Positions 1 to 8,010 of a stretch of DNA of 20,577 bases are shown here, in pieces (within the stretch, counting starts at the first letter, position 1; the number at the start of each line of letters is the position of its first letter). Position numbers and translations under genes: made by a program. A model generated the notes under the pieces. The model was not told the DNA's origin. It saw only the letters and a list, made by a program, of their open reading frames with translations, and ran no database searches. The stretch is taken from the NCBI GenBank assembly GCA_900552945.1, contig USBI01000033.1, positions 1 through 20,577 on the forward strand, given 5' to 3'. This stretch comes from an uncultured Oscillospiraceae bacterium. Its GTDB lineage: Bacteria > Bacillota > Clostridia > Oscillospirales > Ruminococcaceae.

Positions 1-21
1 TCGCCACAAATGAGCCGTCAG

Positions 22-1554
22 TCATGATGTAATGTTTTTTGGTGTATTCCACCCTCTATACATTACATCATGCACGAAAATATTGTTGTAAAAACGCGCG
101 TCACCGTGCAGGATGGTCATAAACCCGGCAACCTCAGTGCGGTGCGGCATATGGTACGGCGTATACCGCGGAGTGGCAAAACGCTGACCGCCGTTATTCG
201 TACCGTTTCCAACCCAGGTAAAGGAACCAGCGATCAAATTATGTACGAACGCAAGGCCCTGTGTACTCAGCCGGCCAACACAATCGGAAAGGAGCAGATT
301 ATTGTCAATCAGCGTAGGACCGTGAGAAACCTCCACAAAAATATCCTCACCAAGACCAAGGCCGTTGCTGATGACCGTTCCTTTCGGCGGAACATTATCA
401 TGGAACAGGTTCTGGGTCACGCGTGTACCCTGCGCCTGCCAGTCCAGCCAAAGGCCACGGGTGCAATGATGAAAATGATTGCGGCGGATGACCACGTCGA
501 TCGCGGCATGCATTTTAATGCCTTCGATCTCCGCGCCCGCAAGGTCCTGCTTGTTGTTGATGTGATGGATGTGATTATCCTCAATCAGTGAGAATACACA
601 GCCCAGATGGCCTACGATGCCGGTCTGGCCGCAATCGTGAATATTGCAGCGGCGCACGATATGTGAACCGATGTTTTCTTTCGTCCAACCCTCGACCTGT
701 GCCTGACAGATGGCGTCACGCTCAGTCTGCGTACCATTTTTGTAAAAACGGGTCGTCCATTTATTCTCATTATTCGGCTGAAGATATTTTCCAAGTGAAA
801 TACCGGAACATTTGGAATCCGAGACCTCACAATCCTCAATGATCCAGCCTTTGGACCAGTGAGGGCCGATCATCCCTTCCTGATAAGCAGTCGGAGGCGC
901 CCAGGTGGTTGCCGCCTGTTTAACGGTAAAACCGGACAGGGTAATATAGTTCACGCCGGTTTTATCCGGATAAAAGCAGTTACGGCGCACGTTGATTTCA
1001 ACATTCTCCCAATTCGGATCAGCTCCTTGGAAGTTGGCGTATAAAACGGTATAGTCACCTTCCTGTTCGGTGTACCACTTGTAAACGGTGAAATCAGGGT
1101 CCCAGGAACCACGGTACACAACGGGGTTCAATACCTCTTCCAGAGTAACCGCTTCATACATGGATTTGCCGTTGAGATAAATCTCACCTGTATGGATCGG
1201 CTTCCCCGCGCGGTACCAGTCCCCCGCAATGACAGTTGTGTATGGATTATACGAACCGAAAATACCATTTGGAATGCGTACTTTCCAAACATTACCCTGA
1301 TAATGTTCCCAATTTTTCACCTCTTCCGCGCCTGTGATCACAGCGGCAAGTGGTACTTCCGAACGATATACAATGCGGGAATCTTCCCCGCATCCGCCGT
1401 TTTTGGGGTTTACATATTCGCGGTAAATACCCGGCGCAACAACGACTTCGTCACCTGCGCGGGCGATCTCAGCAGCGGCGGTAATTGTTTGAAACGGTTT
1501 TTCGCGCGAACCATCTCCGCTTCGGCAGGCACTGGCAGACACATAGTAAATCAT
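22..1554 (-). CDS. Right-handed beta-helix (DUF1565/PbH1-type) protein, probably C-terminally truncated
   Basis: A 510-residue protein beginning MIYYVSAS. The N-terminus (GDGSREKPFQTITAAAEIA...GDEVVVAPGIYRE) is the typical DUF1565/pectate-lyase-like entry to a parallel beta-helix. It is followed by the conserved blocks YLNGKSMYEA, YANFQGADPN, FYPDKTGVNYITLSGF, GIVGHLGCVFSLIEDNHIHHI and GLWLDWQAQGTRVTQNLFHD, whose rungs read as asparagine-ladder repeats. No signal peptide is visible. The family is thought to bind or cleave complex carbohydrates; the substrate is unknown. The ATG at 1554 is chosen over an in-frame codon at 1599 because GGGAGGAATCAAA lies directly before it. From memory of relatives, the family usually runs on for about another hundred residues after the YNNIFV block. 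Here the frame ends 13-15 codons later at a TGA inside an inverted repeat, so a truncation or frameshift is likely. Family assignment is firm, function is not. Confidence 0.85.
   Translation of the reverse strand: MIYYVSASACRSGDGSREKPFQTITAAAEIARAGDEVVVAPGIYREYVNPKNGGCGEDSRIVYRSEVPLAAVITGAEEVKNWEHYQGNVWKVRIPNGIFGSYNPYTTVIAGDWYRAGKPIHTGEIYLNGKSMYEAVTLEEVLNPVVYRGSWDPDFTVYKWYTEQEGDYTVLYANFQGADPNWENVEINVRRNCFYPDKTGVNYITLSGFTVKQAATTWAPPTAYQEGMIGPHWSKGWIIEDCEVSDSKCSGISLGKYLQPNNENKWTTRFYKNGTQTERDAICQAQVEGWTKENIGSHIVRRCNIHDCGQTGIVGHLGCVFSLIEDNHIHHINNKQDLAGAEIEGIKMHAAIDVVIRRNHFHHCTRGLWLDWQAQGTRVTQNLFHDNVPPKGTVISNGLGLGEDIFVEVSHGPTLIDNNLLLSDCVGRLSTQGLAFVHNLIAGSFTWVGNGTNNGGQRFATPRYTPYHMPHRTEVAGFMTILHGDARFYNNIFVHDVMYRGWNTPKNITS
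23..72. repeat. 12-bp perfect inverted repeat at the 3' end of the beta-helix gene
   Basis: CATGATGTAATG (23-34) and CATTACATCATG (61-72) are exact reverse complements separated by 26 nt. The repeat covers the last codons and the stop of the beta-helix gene. There is no T-run after the hairpin on the minus strand, so it is not a normal terminator. Flanking sequence outside the arms is not complementary, so it is not a simple fold-back artefact. Confidence 0.7.
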
Positions 1555-1584
1555 TTTGATTCCTCCCAAGGATATATTCCATGC

Positions 1585-1618
1585 GGATGGACGATTCATC
1601 GTTCATACAAATCCATCC
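1585..1618 (-). other. Hairpin in the 5' leader of the beta-helix gene
   Basis: Arms GGATGGA (1585-1591) and TCCATCC (1612-1618) can pair, and an inner CGAT-TC-ATCG stem (1592-1601) sits inside. It lies between the proposed -10 (1631-1636) and the ribosome site (about 1561-1567), so it would be in the mRNA leader. No known riboswitch class was recognised. Confidence 0.4.
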
Positions 1619-1630
1619 TGATTATGATTC

Positions 1631-1659
1631 ATTATACCGTAACAGAGGGCGTAAAAAAG
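1631..1659 (-). promoter_or_regulatory. Candidate promoter of the beta-helix gene
   Basis: On the minus strand a perfect TATAAT (plus-strand ATTATA 1631-1636) is preceded 17 nt upstream by a weak -35, CTTTTT (1654-1659). It would give a leader of about 70 nt. The -10 is good and the -35 poor, so an activator may be needed. In the rest of the 399-nt gap (1555-1953), apart from the marR control region, I see only a small inverted repeat GTTTTAC/GTAAAAC at 1723-1744. Confidence 0.45.
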
Positions 1660-1844
1660 CAACGATTCTGTACAGAAATAACAACATCCTGCCAAAATAT
1701 TATTCTTTTGTTTTCGTTTCCAGTTTTACATGAAACAGTAAAACGACAGCAGCAAAACTTCCGTTGTTCAGAAAAAAGTTGCTATTGCAATTTATACAAA
1801 AAACAGGCTTTAAGGACAAACATTCATGTGCCTATAATCCAAAT

Positions 1845-1940
1845 ATTAATTTGTTGCATTGCTACCTATTGACAAAGTAAAAAAAAGCCATTAAAATATG
1901 TAGCATGCAACAAATTAATGTCGCATACTACATATTTTAA
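1845..1940. promoter_or_regulatory. MarR-type operator array (nested inverted repeats)
   Basis: Three copies of a half-site are arranged as inverted repeats. TTGTTGCATTGCTAC lies within 1845-1865, GTAGCATGCAACAA within 1900-1919, and GCATACTAC within 1923-1931. The first and second form roughly 20-bp arms with one extra T, bracketing the -35. The second and third form 18-bp arms with one mismatch (1891-1908 and 1923-1940), of which the outer 13 bp (TTAAAATATGTAG / CTACATATTTTAA) are perfect and cover the -10. The position over the promoter fits autorepression by the adjacent MarR protein; that is inference. Confidence 0.75.
1869..1897 (+). promoter_or_regulatory. Promoter of the marR-ABC exporter operon
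   Basis: TTGACA (1869-1874), a 17-nt spacer and TAAAAT (1892-1897) make a near-consensus sigma-A promoter. The predicted start is near 1904 with a leader of about 50 nt. The -10 lies inside the left arm of the perfect inverted repeat, so a bound repressor would block polymerase. Confidence 0.75.
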
Positions 1941-1953
1941 AGGTGGCTGACCG

Positions 1954-2400
1954 ATGGAAATTCAGGATGTTAAAGACATTGGCGCGATGATTAAAATTTT
2001 AAGCGAAGCGCTCCGTCAGCAGGCAAATCGGGATTGCCGGGAGTACAATCTGACCATGCAGCAGATGAGAATCATCCATTTTCTGAAAAAACGTGAAAAC
2101 AATGAGGTGACCAGCCAGAAAGATATTCAGGATTTTCTGAAAATTTCTCATCCAACTGTAGTCAACATTTTACATCTGATGAAAAACAAAGGCTTCATCG
2201 AAACATCCGTCAGTCCTAAAGACAAGCGGGTCAAGCTGGTGCGCCTGACCGGACGTGAAGAAGGGTTCGTTACGCAGATGATCCAAAACCGTGAACGTCT
2301 TGAACGCCAACTGGTGAAAGGGTTATCCCCTAAAGAACAGAACGACTTTTTGCGTTTCCTGAAGCTTGCCTACCAAAATATTATGGAAACCCCTTGGTGA
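1954..2400 (+). CDS. MarR family transcriptional regulator
   Basis: A 148-residue winged-helix protein of normal MarR length. Helices at the N-terminus are followed by a helix-turn-helix around residues 53-80 (TSQKDIQDFLKISHPTVVNILHLMKNKGFIE) and the wing SPKDKRVKLVRLT with the conserved D-x-R pattern. The C-terminal helices would form the dimer interface. The ATG has AAAGGTGG (1939-1946) 7 nt upstream. The gene is first in an operon with two ABC half-transporters, 28 nt ahead of the first. By family analogy it represses the operon until a toxic ligand binds, through the operators at 1845-1940. The ligand is unknown. Confidence 0.9.
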   Translation: MEIQDVKDIGAMIKILSEALRQQANRDCREYNLTMQQMRIIHFLKKRENNEVTSQKDIQDFLKISHPTVVNILHLMKNKGFIETSVSPKDKRVKLVRLTGREEGFVTQMIQNRERLERQLVKGLSPKEQNDFLRFLKLAYQNIMETPW

Positions 2401-2428
2401 TCTCAACAAATTTAAAAGGAGTGATGGT

Positions 2429-4162
2429 ATGAACCGATTGCTTTTCAAATCCATTCGAGAATACAAAAAGCAGTCCATTCTTGCACCGGTATTCGTGACC
2501 CTCGAAGTATTCATGGAAGTTCTCATCCCGTTTCTCATGGCTAATATCATCGATATCGGTATTCAGGGAAACGATTTGAACTATGTCATTGTAAACGGCA
2601 TTTTTCTTGCGATTCTCGCAATGCTCGCGCTTTTGTTCGGCGCACTCGCTGGAAAATTCGCCGCTGAAGCAGGCGCAGGATACGCTGCGAATCTGCGGCA
2701 CGATATTTTTTACAAAATTCAGGATTTCTCCTTTAAAAACATCGACCATTTTTCTACTCCAAGTCTTGTCACAAGAATGACGACCGATATTACCAACGTG
2801 CAGATGGCCTACATGATGACCATCCGTATGCTGGCAAGAGCGCCGATCATGATCATTCTCTGCTGGATCATGACTCTGACCATCAACATGGAAATCGCCA
2901 TTCTGTTCTTGATCGCCGTTCCGGTACTTGGTTTCTTGCTTCTTTTGATTGCGAAAAAGGCGCACAAATACTTTATTCAGGTATTTGACGAGTACGATAT
3001 CCTGAACAACAGTGTTCAGGAAAACGTCAACGCCGCCCGTGTTGTAAAAGCATATGTACGGGAAGACCACGAAATTGAAAAATTCCACGGTATATCAAAG
3101 GTTGTCTTCACCCTGTTCACTAAAGCTGAGAAAATCGTTGCTTTTAACAGCCCGGTTATGATGTTCGTCATGTACGCAGTGATTCTCATCATTGTACTGC
3201 TCGGCGGTACCTCCATCGTCGGTGGCACTATGGAAGCCGGACAGCTGACCAGTGTTCTGGTTTATGCGATCCAGATTCTCTCCGCGCTCATGATCGTTTC
3301 TTTCGTGTTCGTTTTGAATATGATCGCTCAGGCTTCGACCGACCGTATCACCGAAGTGTTAAAAGAAGTCCCTGAGATGCAGAATAAAGAAAACGCCGTA
3401 AAAGAAGTAAAAGACGGCAGCATTGACTTTGAAAACGTTAACTTCAGCTATGCGGGCGATGAAAACAAACTGTCTCTTCAAAATATTAACCTGCACATCA
3501 AATCAGGGCAGATTATCGGTATATTCGGCGGGACCGGCAGTTCCAAATCCACGCTTGTTCAGCTGATTCCCCGCCTTTACGACGTAACTTCCGGCAGCAT
3601 CAAAGTCGGCGGAGTCGATGTTCGGAACTATGATTTGGAGGCGCTGCGTGACCAGGTGGCCATGGTGCTTCAGAAAAACGTTCTGTTCACCGGCAGCATC
3701 TACGACAACGTGCGCTGGGGCGATGAAAACGCCAGCGATGAAGAGGTTCAGCGGGTTTGCCGTCTCGCGCAGGCGGACAGTTTTGTTCAGGAATTCCCGC
3801 AAAAATACGACACGATGATCGTTCAGGGAGGTAACAACGTTTCCGGCGGACAGAAACAGCGTTTGTGCATCGCCCGTGCGCTGTTAAAGAAACCCAAGAT
3901 TTTGATTTTGGATGACTCCACCAGCGCGGTCGACACCAAAACCGACGCGCTCATCCGCAAAGCCTTCCGCGAAGAGATTCCCGATACAACAAAAATCATC
4001 ATTTCTCAGAGGGTATCTTCCATTGAAGACGCTGACCAGATCATTGTTATTGACAACGGTGAGATCAATGGTGTTGGAACCTCCGAAGAACTGTTAAAGA
4101 CCAATCAGATCTACCGCGAAGTGTATGAATCTCAGACGAAAGGAAGTGCGGACAATGAATAA
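2429..4162 (+). CDS. Heterodimeric ABC exporter, subunit with degenerate ATP site
   Basis: A 577-residue half-transporter: six transmembrane segments (about 16-300), then one nucleotide-binding domain (about 331-570). The Walker A reads GGTGSSKST (367-375) with Ser372 where Gly is usual. The Q-loop is Gln415 and the signature VSGGQ (471-475) is canonical. Walker B ends ILILDD, with Asp496 in place of the catalytic Glu, and the H-loop position is Gln527 (IIISQR) instead of His. These are the marks of the degenerate half of TM287/288- or BmrCD-type exporters. The ATG at 2429 is chosen because AAAAGGA lies 8 nt upstream; the longer frame from 2366 would overlap marR. It overlaps the partner gene by 8 nt, implying translational coupling. 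Likely an exporter of drugs or lipids; substrate unknown. Confidence 0.93.
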   Translation: MNRLLFKSIREYKKQSILAPVFVTLEVFMEVLIPFLMANIIDIGIQGNDLNYVIVNGIFLAILAMLALLFGALAGKFAAEAGAGYAANLRHDIFYKIQDFSFKNIDHFSTPSLVTRMTTDITNVQMAYMMTIRMLARAPIMIILCWIMTLTINMEIAILFLIAVPVLGFLLLLIAKKAHKYFIQVFDEYDILNNSVQENVNAARVVKAYVREDHEIEKFHGISKVVFTLFTKAEKIVAFNSPVMMFVMYAVILIIVLLGGTSIVGGTMEAGQLTSVLVYAIQILSALMIVSFVFVLNMIAQASTDRITEVLKEVPEMQNKENAVKEVKDGSIDFENVNFSYAGDENKLSLQNINLHIKSGQIIGIFGGTGSSKSTLVQLIPRLYDVTSGSIKVGGVDVRNYDLEALRDQVAMVLQKNVLFTGSIYDNVRWGDENASDEEVQRVCRLAQADSFVQEFPQKYDTMIVQGGNNVSGGQKQRLCIARALLKKPKILILDDSTSAVDTKTDALIRKAFREEIPDTTKIIISQRVSSIEDADQIIVIDNGEINGVGTSEELLKTNQIYREVYESQTKGSADNE

Positions 4163-6041
4163 CAACGCAAAACGCGGCGCCAAAAACGTTGGAAAAACAG
4201 CAAAGCGGCTGTTAAAATACGTAACCGGAACCTATAAAGTAGAATTCATCGTTGTATTTATCTGCATTGTCGTCTCTTCCATCGCTTCCATCGCGGTTTC
4301 ATTTTCCATGAAAATCATGCTGGACGATTACATCATGCCTCTGGTCGATCAGGCATCCCCTGACTTTTCCGGCTTCTACCGGGCACTCATTACACTGGCC
4401 ATCATTTTCGTATTTGGCATCATCGGCTCGTTTTTATACAGCCGCCTGATGGTCAAAATCGGGCAAGGTGTTTTAAAACGGGTACGTGATGAAATGTTTG
4501 AGCATATGCAGACTCTTCCGATCCGTTATTTTGACCAGAACACCAACGGTTCCATCATGAGTTTGTACACCAACGATACCGATACCCTGCGCCAGATGAT
4601 CAACCAGTCCATTCCGCAGGTTCTTATGTCAGGTATCACCATTATCGCGACGTTCATCTCCATGTTGGTTTTAAGCCCGCTTCTTACCATTCTCGCGGTA
4701 CTTGTCATTCTGGTCATGTTTCTTCTGGCACGTAAACTGGGCGGAAACAGCGGAAAATACTTTGTGCAGCAGCAGCTTGACCTGGCGGATGTGACCGGAT
4801 TCGTTGAAGAACGGATGAACGGCCAACGGGTCATTAAAGTATTCAACCATGAAGAAAAATCAAAAGAGGAATTTGATGAGCTGAATGCCCGGCTTTATAA
4901 CAGTTCATCCAAAGCGCATACATTCGCCAGCATCATGGGGCCGGTCATGGGTAACATCGGAAACCTTCAGTTCGTGCTGACAGCCATTTTAGGCGCTATC
5001 CTTTCCATCAACGGAATTGGTGGAATCACCATTGGTACCATCGTAGCTTACCTGCAGTTTACAAAAAGCTTTTCCCAGCCGTTCATGCAGGTTGCGCAGC
5101 AGTTCAACTCCATTGTTATGGCTTTAGCCGGCGCAGAACGTATTTTTGAAATGATTGATGAAGAACCGGAAGTTGACGACGGATATGTTACGCTGGTCAA
5201 CGCGAAAAAAGATGAAAACGGCAACCTTGTTGAGTGTAAAGAACGCACCGGAACATGGGCGTGGAAACATCCTCACCAGGCAGATGGTTCCGTTACCTAC
5301 ACTGAACTGAAAGGTGATGTGCGGTTTTATGACATGTCCTTCGGCTATGAAGAAGACAAAATCGTTCTGCACGATTTGACCCTGTATGCAAAACCGGGAC
5401 AGAAACTGGCTTTTGTTGGCTCCACCGGTGCGGGCAAAACAACCATCACCAACTTAATCAACCGGTTTTACGATGTGCAGGACGGTAAAATCCGTTACGA
5501 CGGCATTAACATCAACAAAATCAAAAAAGCAGACCTTCGCCGCTCGCTTGGCATTGTTTTGCAGGATACTCACCTGTTCACCGGAACGATTATGGAAAAC
5601 ATTCGCTACGGAAAACTGGATGCCACCGAAGAAGAAGTTTACGAAGCGGCAAAACTTGCTTACGCTGACCAGTTTATCCGCAGACTCCCGAATGGTTACA
5701 ACACCATGCTGACCGGTGACGGCGAAGAACTTTCACAGGGTCAGCGGCAGTTGATTGCCATTGCGCGCGCGGCAGTCGCAAATCCTCCGGTGCTTATTCT
5801 GGATGAAGCGACGTCCAGCATTGATACCCGTACGGAAAGCATTGTTCAGAAAGGCATGGATAACCTGATGAAAGGCCGTACCGTATTTGTCATTGCTCAC
5901 CGGCTTTCCACCATTCGCAACAGTGACGCCATCATTGTTCTGGAACACGGCCGAATCATTGAACGCGGTACCCACAAAGAACTCATTAAGCAGCACGGCA
6001 CCTATTATCAGTTATACACTGGTAAACTGGAGTTGTCTTAA
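4155..6041 (+). CDS. Heterodimeric ABC exporter, subunit with catalytic Walker B
   Basis: A 628-residue half-transporter with six transmembrane helices (about 30-325) and an ATPase domain. Walker A is GSTGAGKTT (422-430), the Q-loop is Gln470, Walker B is LILDE with Glu551, and the H-loop is His582: all canonical. The signature is LSQGQ (526-530) rather than LSGGQ. It thus complements the preceding subunit: its weak signature faces that subunit's degenerate Walker motifs, and its catalytic residues face the intact VSGGQ. Residues about 341-385 form an extra polar segment between membrane and ATPase domains. The ATG at 4155 follows AAAGGA and overlaps the upstream stop. The operon ends at the terminator just downstream. 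Membrane efflux role inferred; substrate unknown. Confidence 0.93.
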   Translation: MNNNAKRGAKNVGKTAKRLLKYVTGTYKVEFIVVFICIVVSSIASIAVSFSMKIMLDDYIMPLVDQASPDFSGFYRALITLAIIFVFGIIGSFLYSRLMVKIGQGVLKRVRDEMFEHMQTLPIRYFDQNTNGSIMSLYTNDTDTLRQMINQSIPQVLMSGITIIATFISMLVLSPLLTILAVLVILVMFLLARKLGGNSGKYFVQQQLDLADVTGFVEERMNGQRVIKVFNHEEKSKEEFDELNARLYNSSSKAHTFASIMGPVMGNIGNLQFVLTAILGAILSINGIGGITIGTIVAYLQFTKSFSQPFMQVAQQFNSIVMALAGAERIFEMIDEEPEVDDGYVTLVNAKKDENGNLVECKERTGTWAWKHPHQADGSVTYTELKGDVRFYDMSFGYEEDKIVLHDLTLYAKPGQKLAFVGSTGAGKTTITNLINRFYDVQDGKIRYDGININKIKKADLRRSLGIVLQDTHLFTGTIMENIRYGKLDATEEEVYEAAKLAYADQFIRRLPNGYNTMLTGDGEELSQGQRQLIAIARAAVANPPVLILDEATSSIDTRTESIVQKGMDNLMKGRTVFVIAHRLSTIRNSDAIIVLEHGRIIERGTHKELIKQHGTYYQLYTGKLELS

Positions 6042-6055
6042 TCATTACAACAATA

Positions 6056-6088
6056 AAAAAGCTCGGTTTATACCGAGCTTTTTGTTTT
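6056..6088. terminator. Bidirectional intrinsic terminator between the ABC operon and ade
   Basis: AAAAAGCTCGGT (6056-6067) pairs with ACCGAGCTTTTT (6072-6083) around a 4-nt loop. A T-run follows on the plus strand, and the mirrored A-run gives a T-run on the minus strand. It lies 15 nt after the ABC stop and 37 nt beyond the ade stop, so it can end both convergent transcripts. Confidence 0.9.
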
Positions 6089-6119
6089 TGAAAATTGCTT
6101 TATTTAAAAGTTTATATTG

Positions 6120-7784
6120 CTAGAAAACATCCAGTACACCCATATCGGTAATGCGAATTTCCGGAAGCACAGGAAGAGCCAGAAAACTCAAGGCGATAAA
6201 CGGATCCATATCCGGAAAAACACCCATTTGGTGCGCACGGTCGGACAGTTCACGGATTTTGGCAATGAGAGAGTCTGTCTCCAGCGGCGACATCAAACCG
6301 GCAACCGGAAGCGGAAGGGTCGCTACCGGTTTCCCGCCGCGCACCAGCGTATATCCTCCCTGCACCCGTTCCAGCTCGTGAACAGCGGCGAGCATATCGC
6401 GGTCATTATCACCCGCTACAATGAGGTTATGCGAATCGTGAGCAACTGTTGTTGCAACCGCGCCGTTTTTGAGACCATATCCGGCAAGCAGACCAACTCC
6501 CATATTTCCGGTCGCATGATGCCGCTCGATCACAGCGATTTTTAAAAGCTCTCCTTCGCTCATTTTCCGCTTCGCTTCTTCCGCAGAAAGAGTTTCTTTT
6601 CCGGTGATGATCTGTTTTGGGATCATCCGTATCACAGAATAATCCTTCTGTTCCGGTAAATGGAAAGAAAGCTCTTGATGAGGAAGCCGCACAGAATGAA
6701 GGATTGATTCCGGCACCGGGACAGCATCCGGCCATTTCACCATGTTAAACGGTTTTCCGTCTTTATAAACATCAAAAACGGTCACATCCTTCAAACTGTC
6801 CAGAATCACTAGGTCCGCACGATACCCTGGGGCAACCGCGCCGATCCCGCTCAGGCCATAAATCCGCGCGGCGTTGATTGTCGCAAGCTGATACGCTGTA
6901 ACCGGCGCCATGCCGAGCTGAATCGCCATTTGAATATTCTTGCGGATGGTCCCTTCCCGGTGGATATCCGCAAGATGCTTATCGTCTGTACAAAACGCCA
7001 GACGAGAGGTATCAAGTCCTTCCCGAACGATTCCTTCCACAATCGCTTGCAGATTTTTACTGCCGCTTCCTTCCCGGATGAGGACATACATTCCGGCGCG
7101 CAGCTTCTCTCTCGCTTCGCCGAAGGTAACGCTTTCATGGTCGGTCTGGATACCGGCAGCCGCGTAAGGCTGAAGCAGTTGCTGCGGAACAGTGGGCAAA
7201 TGCCCGTCCAGCACCTTGCCTTCAAACAGAGAAATCTTACGAAGCAGTTCAGGATCGCACGCGGCAACACCGCGGAAATCCATCACCTCGCCAAGTCCTG
7301 TTACTCCCGGGTGGTCTAAAAATTCCCGCAAATCCTCCGCTGACAATACACTTCCCGCATGCTCAAACTTTGTACTGGGAACGCAGGAAGGCACCTGTAC
7401 AAAATAGTTCATTGGGAGCTGCCGCGACCGTTCCAGCATGAACCGGATGCCTTCCGCTCCGCAAACGTTTGCAATCTCATGCGGATCGGTGATCACGGTA
7501 GTAACGCCAAAACGAAGTTCCTCAGCGCAGTACCGTTCCGGAAGGGCCATGGAAGATTCCACATGGCAATGAGAATTGATGAACCCCGGTGAAACGTATC
7601 GCCCCTGTAAATCCACCGTATTTGTTGCTTTATAATTTCCCAGCCCGGCAATTCTGCCATCGCTGATCGCGATGTCACACAAAAGGATCTCACCGGTCAG
7701 CACCTGAATGACTTTTCCGTTTTTCAAAACAAGGTCCGGCTCACATTCGCCCAGAGCTGTTTTGATCAGCTTTTCACGGTACAT
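6120..7784 (-). CDS. ade: Adenine deaminase
   Basis: A 554-residue amidohydrolase converting adenine to hypoxanthine and ammonia (EC 3.5.4.2) in purine salvage. The metal-binding entry PGFINSHCHVESS (His72, Cys73, His74) is followed by TTVITDPHEIANV, GHLP, FCTDDKHLADI and the C-terminal signature AVIERHHATGNMGVGLLAGYG...VAHDSHNLIVAGDND, all characteristic of the Bacillus-type AdeC family. Length matches (usually about 570-600). The ATG at 7784 is preferred. A GTG at 7796, four codons upstream, overlaps the GGAGG ribosome site (about 7796-7800) and so cannot use it, whereas the ATG has 11 nt spacing. Transcribed alone with its own extended -10 promoter and a leader of about 95 nt that can fold. 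Cytoplasmic. Confidence 0.95.
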   Translation of the reverse strand: MYREKLIKTALGECEPDLVLKNGKVIQVLTGEILLCDIAISDGRIAGLGNYKATNTVDLQGRYVSPGFINSHCHVESSMALPERYCAEELRFGVTTVITDPHEIANVCGAEGIRFMLERSRQLPMNYFVQVPSCVPSTKFEHAGSVLSAEDLREFLDHPGVTGLGEVMDFRGVAACDPELLRKISLFEGKVLDGHLPTVPQQLLQPYAAAGIQTDHESVTFGEAREKLRAGMYVLIREGSGSKNLQAIVEGIVREGLDTSRLAFCTDDKHLADIHREGTIRKNIQMAIQLGMAPVTAYQLATINAARIYGLSGIGAVAPGYRADLVILDSLKDVTVFDVYKDGKPFNMVKWPDAVPVPESILHSVRLPHQELSFHLPEQKDYSVIRMIPKQIITGKETLSAEEAKRKMSEGELLKIAVIERHHATGNMGVGLLAGYGLKNGAVATTVAHDSHNLIVAGDNDRDMLAAVHELERVQGGYTLVRGGKPVATLPLPVAGLMSPLETDSLIAKIRELSDRAHQMGVFPDMDPFIALSFLALPVLPEIRITDMGVLDVF

Positions 7785-7810
7785 AAACCACTGCACCTCC
7801 CCTTTTCACT

Positions 7811-7865
7811 GTTTCTGACGCGGGTACAAACATGCCGTCCGATCACCCGCTGAAACGTCCGGCAT
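7811..7865 (-). other. Leader of ade with two mutually exclusive stems
   Basis: On the minus strand ATGCCG/CGGCAT (plus coordinates 7860-7865 and 7832-7837) can pair. Alternatively GTTTC/GAAAC (7852-7856 with 7811-7815) plus GCGGGT/ACCCGC (7845-7850 with 7820-7825) can pair around a loop that contains one ATGCCG arm. The two folds compete. I do not see the conserved core of a purine riboswitch, nor a T-run that would make a terminator, so any control might act on translation. This is a structural observation only. Confidence 0.35.
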
Positions 7866-7886
7866 TTTATGATATGATTTGATTGT

Positions 7887-7895
7887 ATTATATCA
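7887..7895 (-). promoter_or_regulatory. Extended -10 promoter of ade
   Basis: The minus strand reads TGATATAAT, i.e. TGn followed by a perfect TATAAT (plus-strand ATTATA at 7887-7892). No good -35 sits 16-18 nt upstream, as is usual for extended -10 promoters. The start would be near 7880. Confidence 0.6.
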
Positions 7896-8010
7896 CAATC
7901 GGAGCAAAAAACCATCCTATTCTAAGAGAACGCGTCCATTACAAAAATTTCCTCTTCTTTTCTTTTTGGCATAAATATGATATGCTGAAGAAAAAAGGAG
8001 GGCTTTTTCC

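Noticed and set aside
1..72. Fold-back (chimeric) assembly artefact at the left edge
   Set aside because: Complementarity stops exactly at the 12-bp arms; flanking bases do not mirror each other.
70..591. Plus-strand open frame of 173 codons
   Set aside because: Antisense to the beta-helix C-terminal half; no domain or start signal.
1192..1872. Plus-strand open frame of 226 codons reaching into the marR control region
   Set aside because: Antisense to the N-terminal half of the beta-helix gene, rare-looking composition, no ribosome site.
7785..7895. Purine or PreQ1 riboswitch in front of ade
   Set aside because: The conserved cores of these aptamers could not be found; only generic stems are present.
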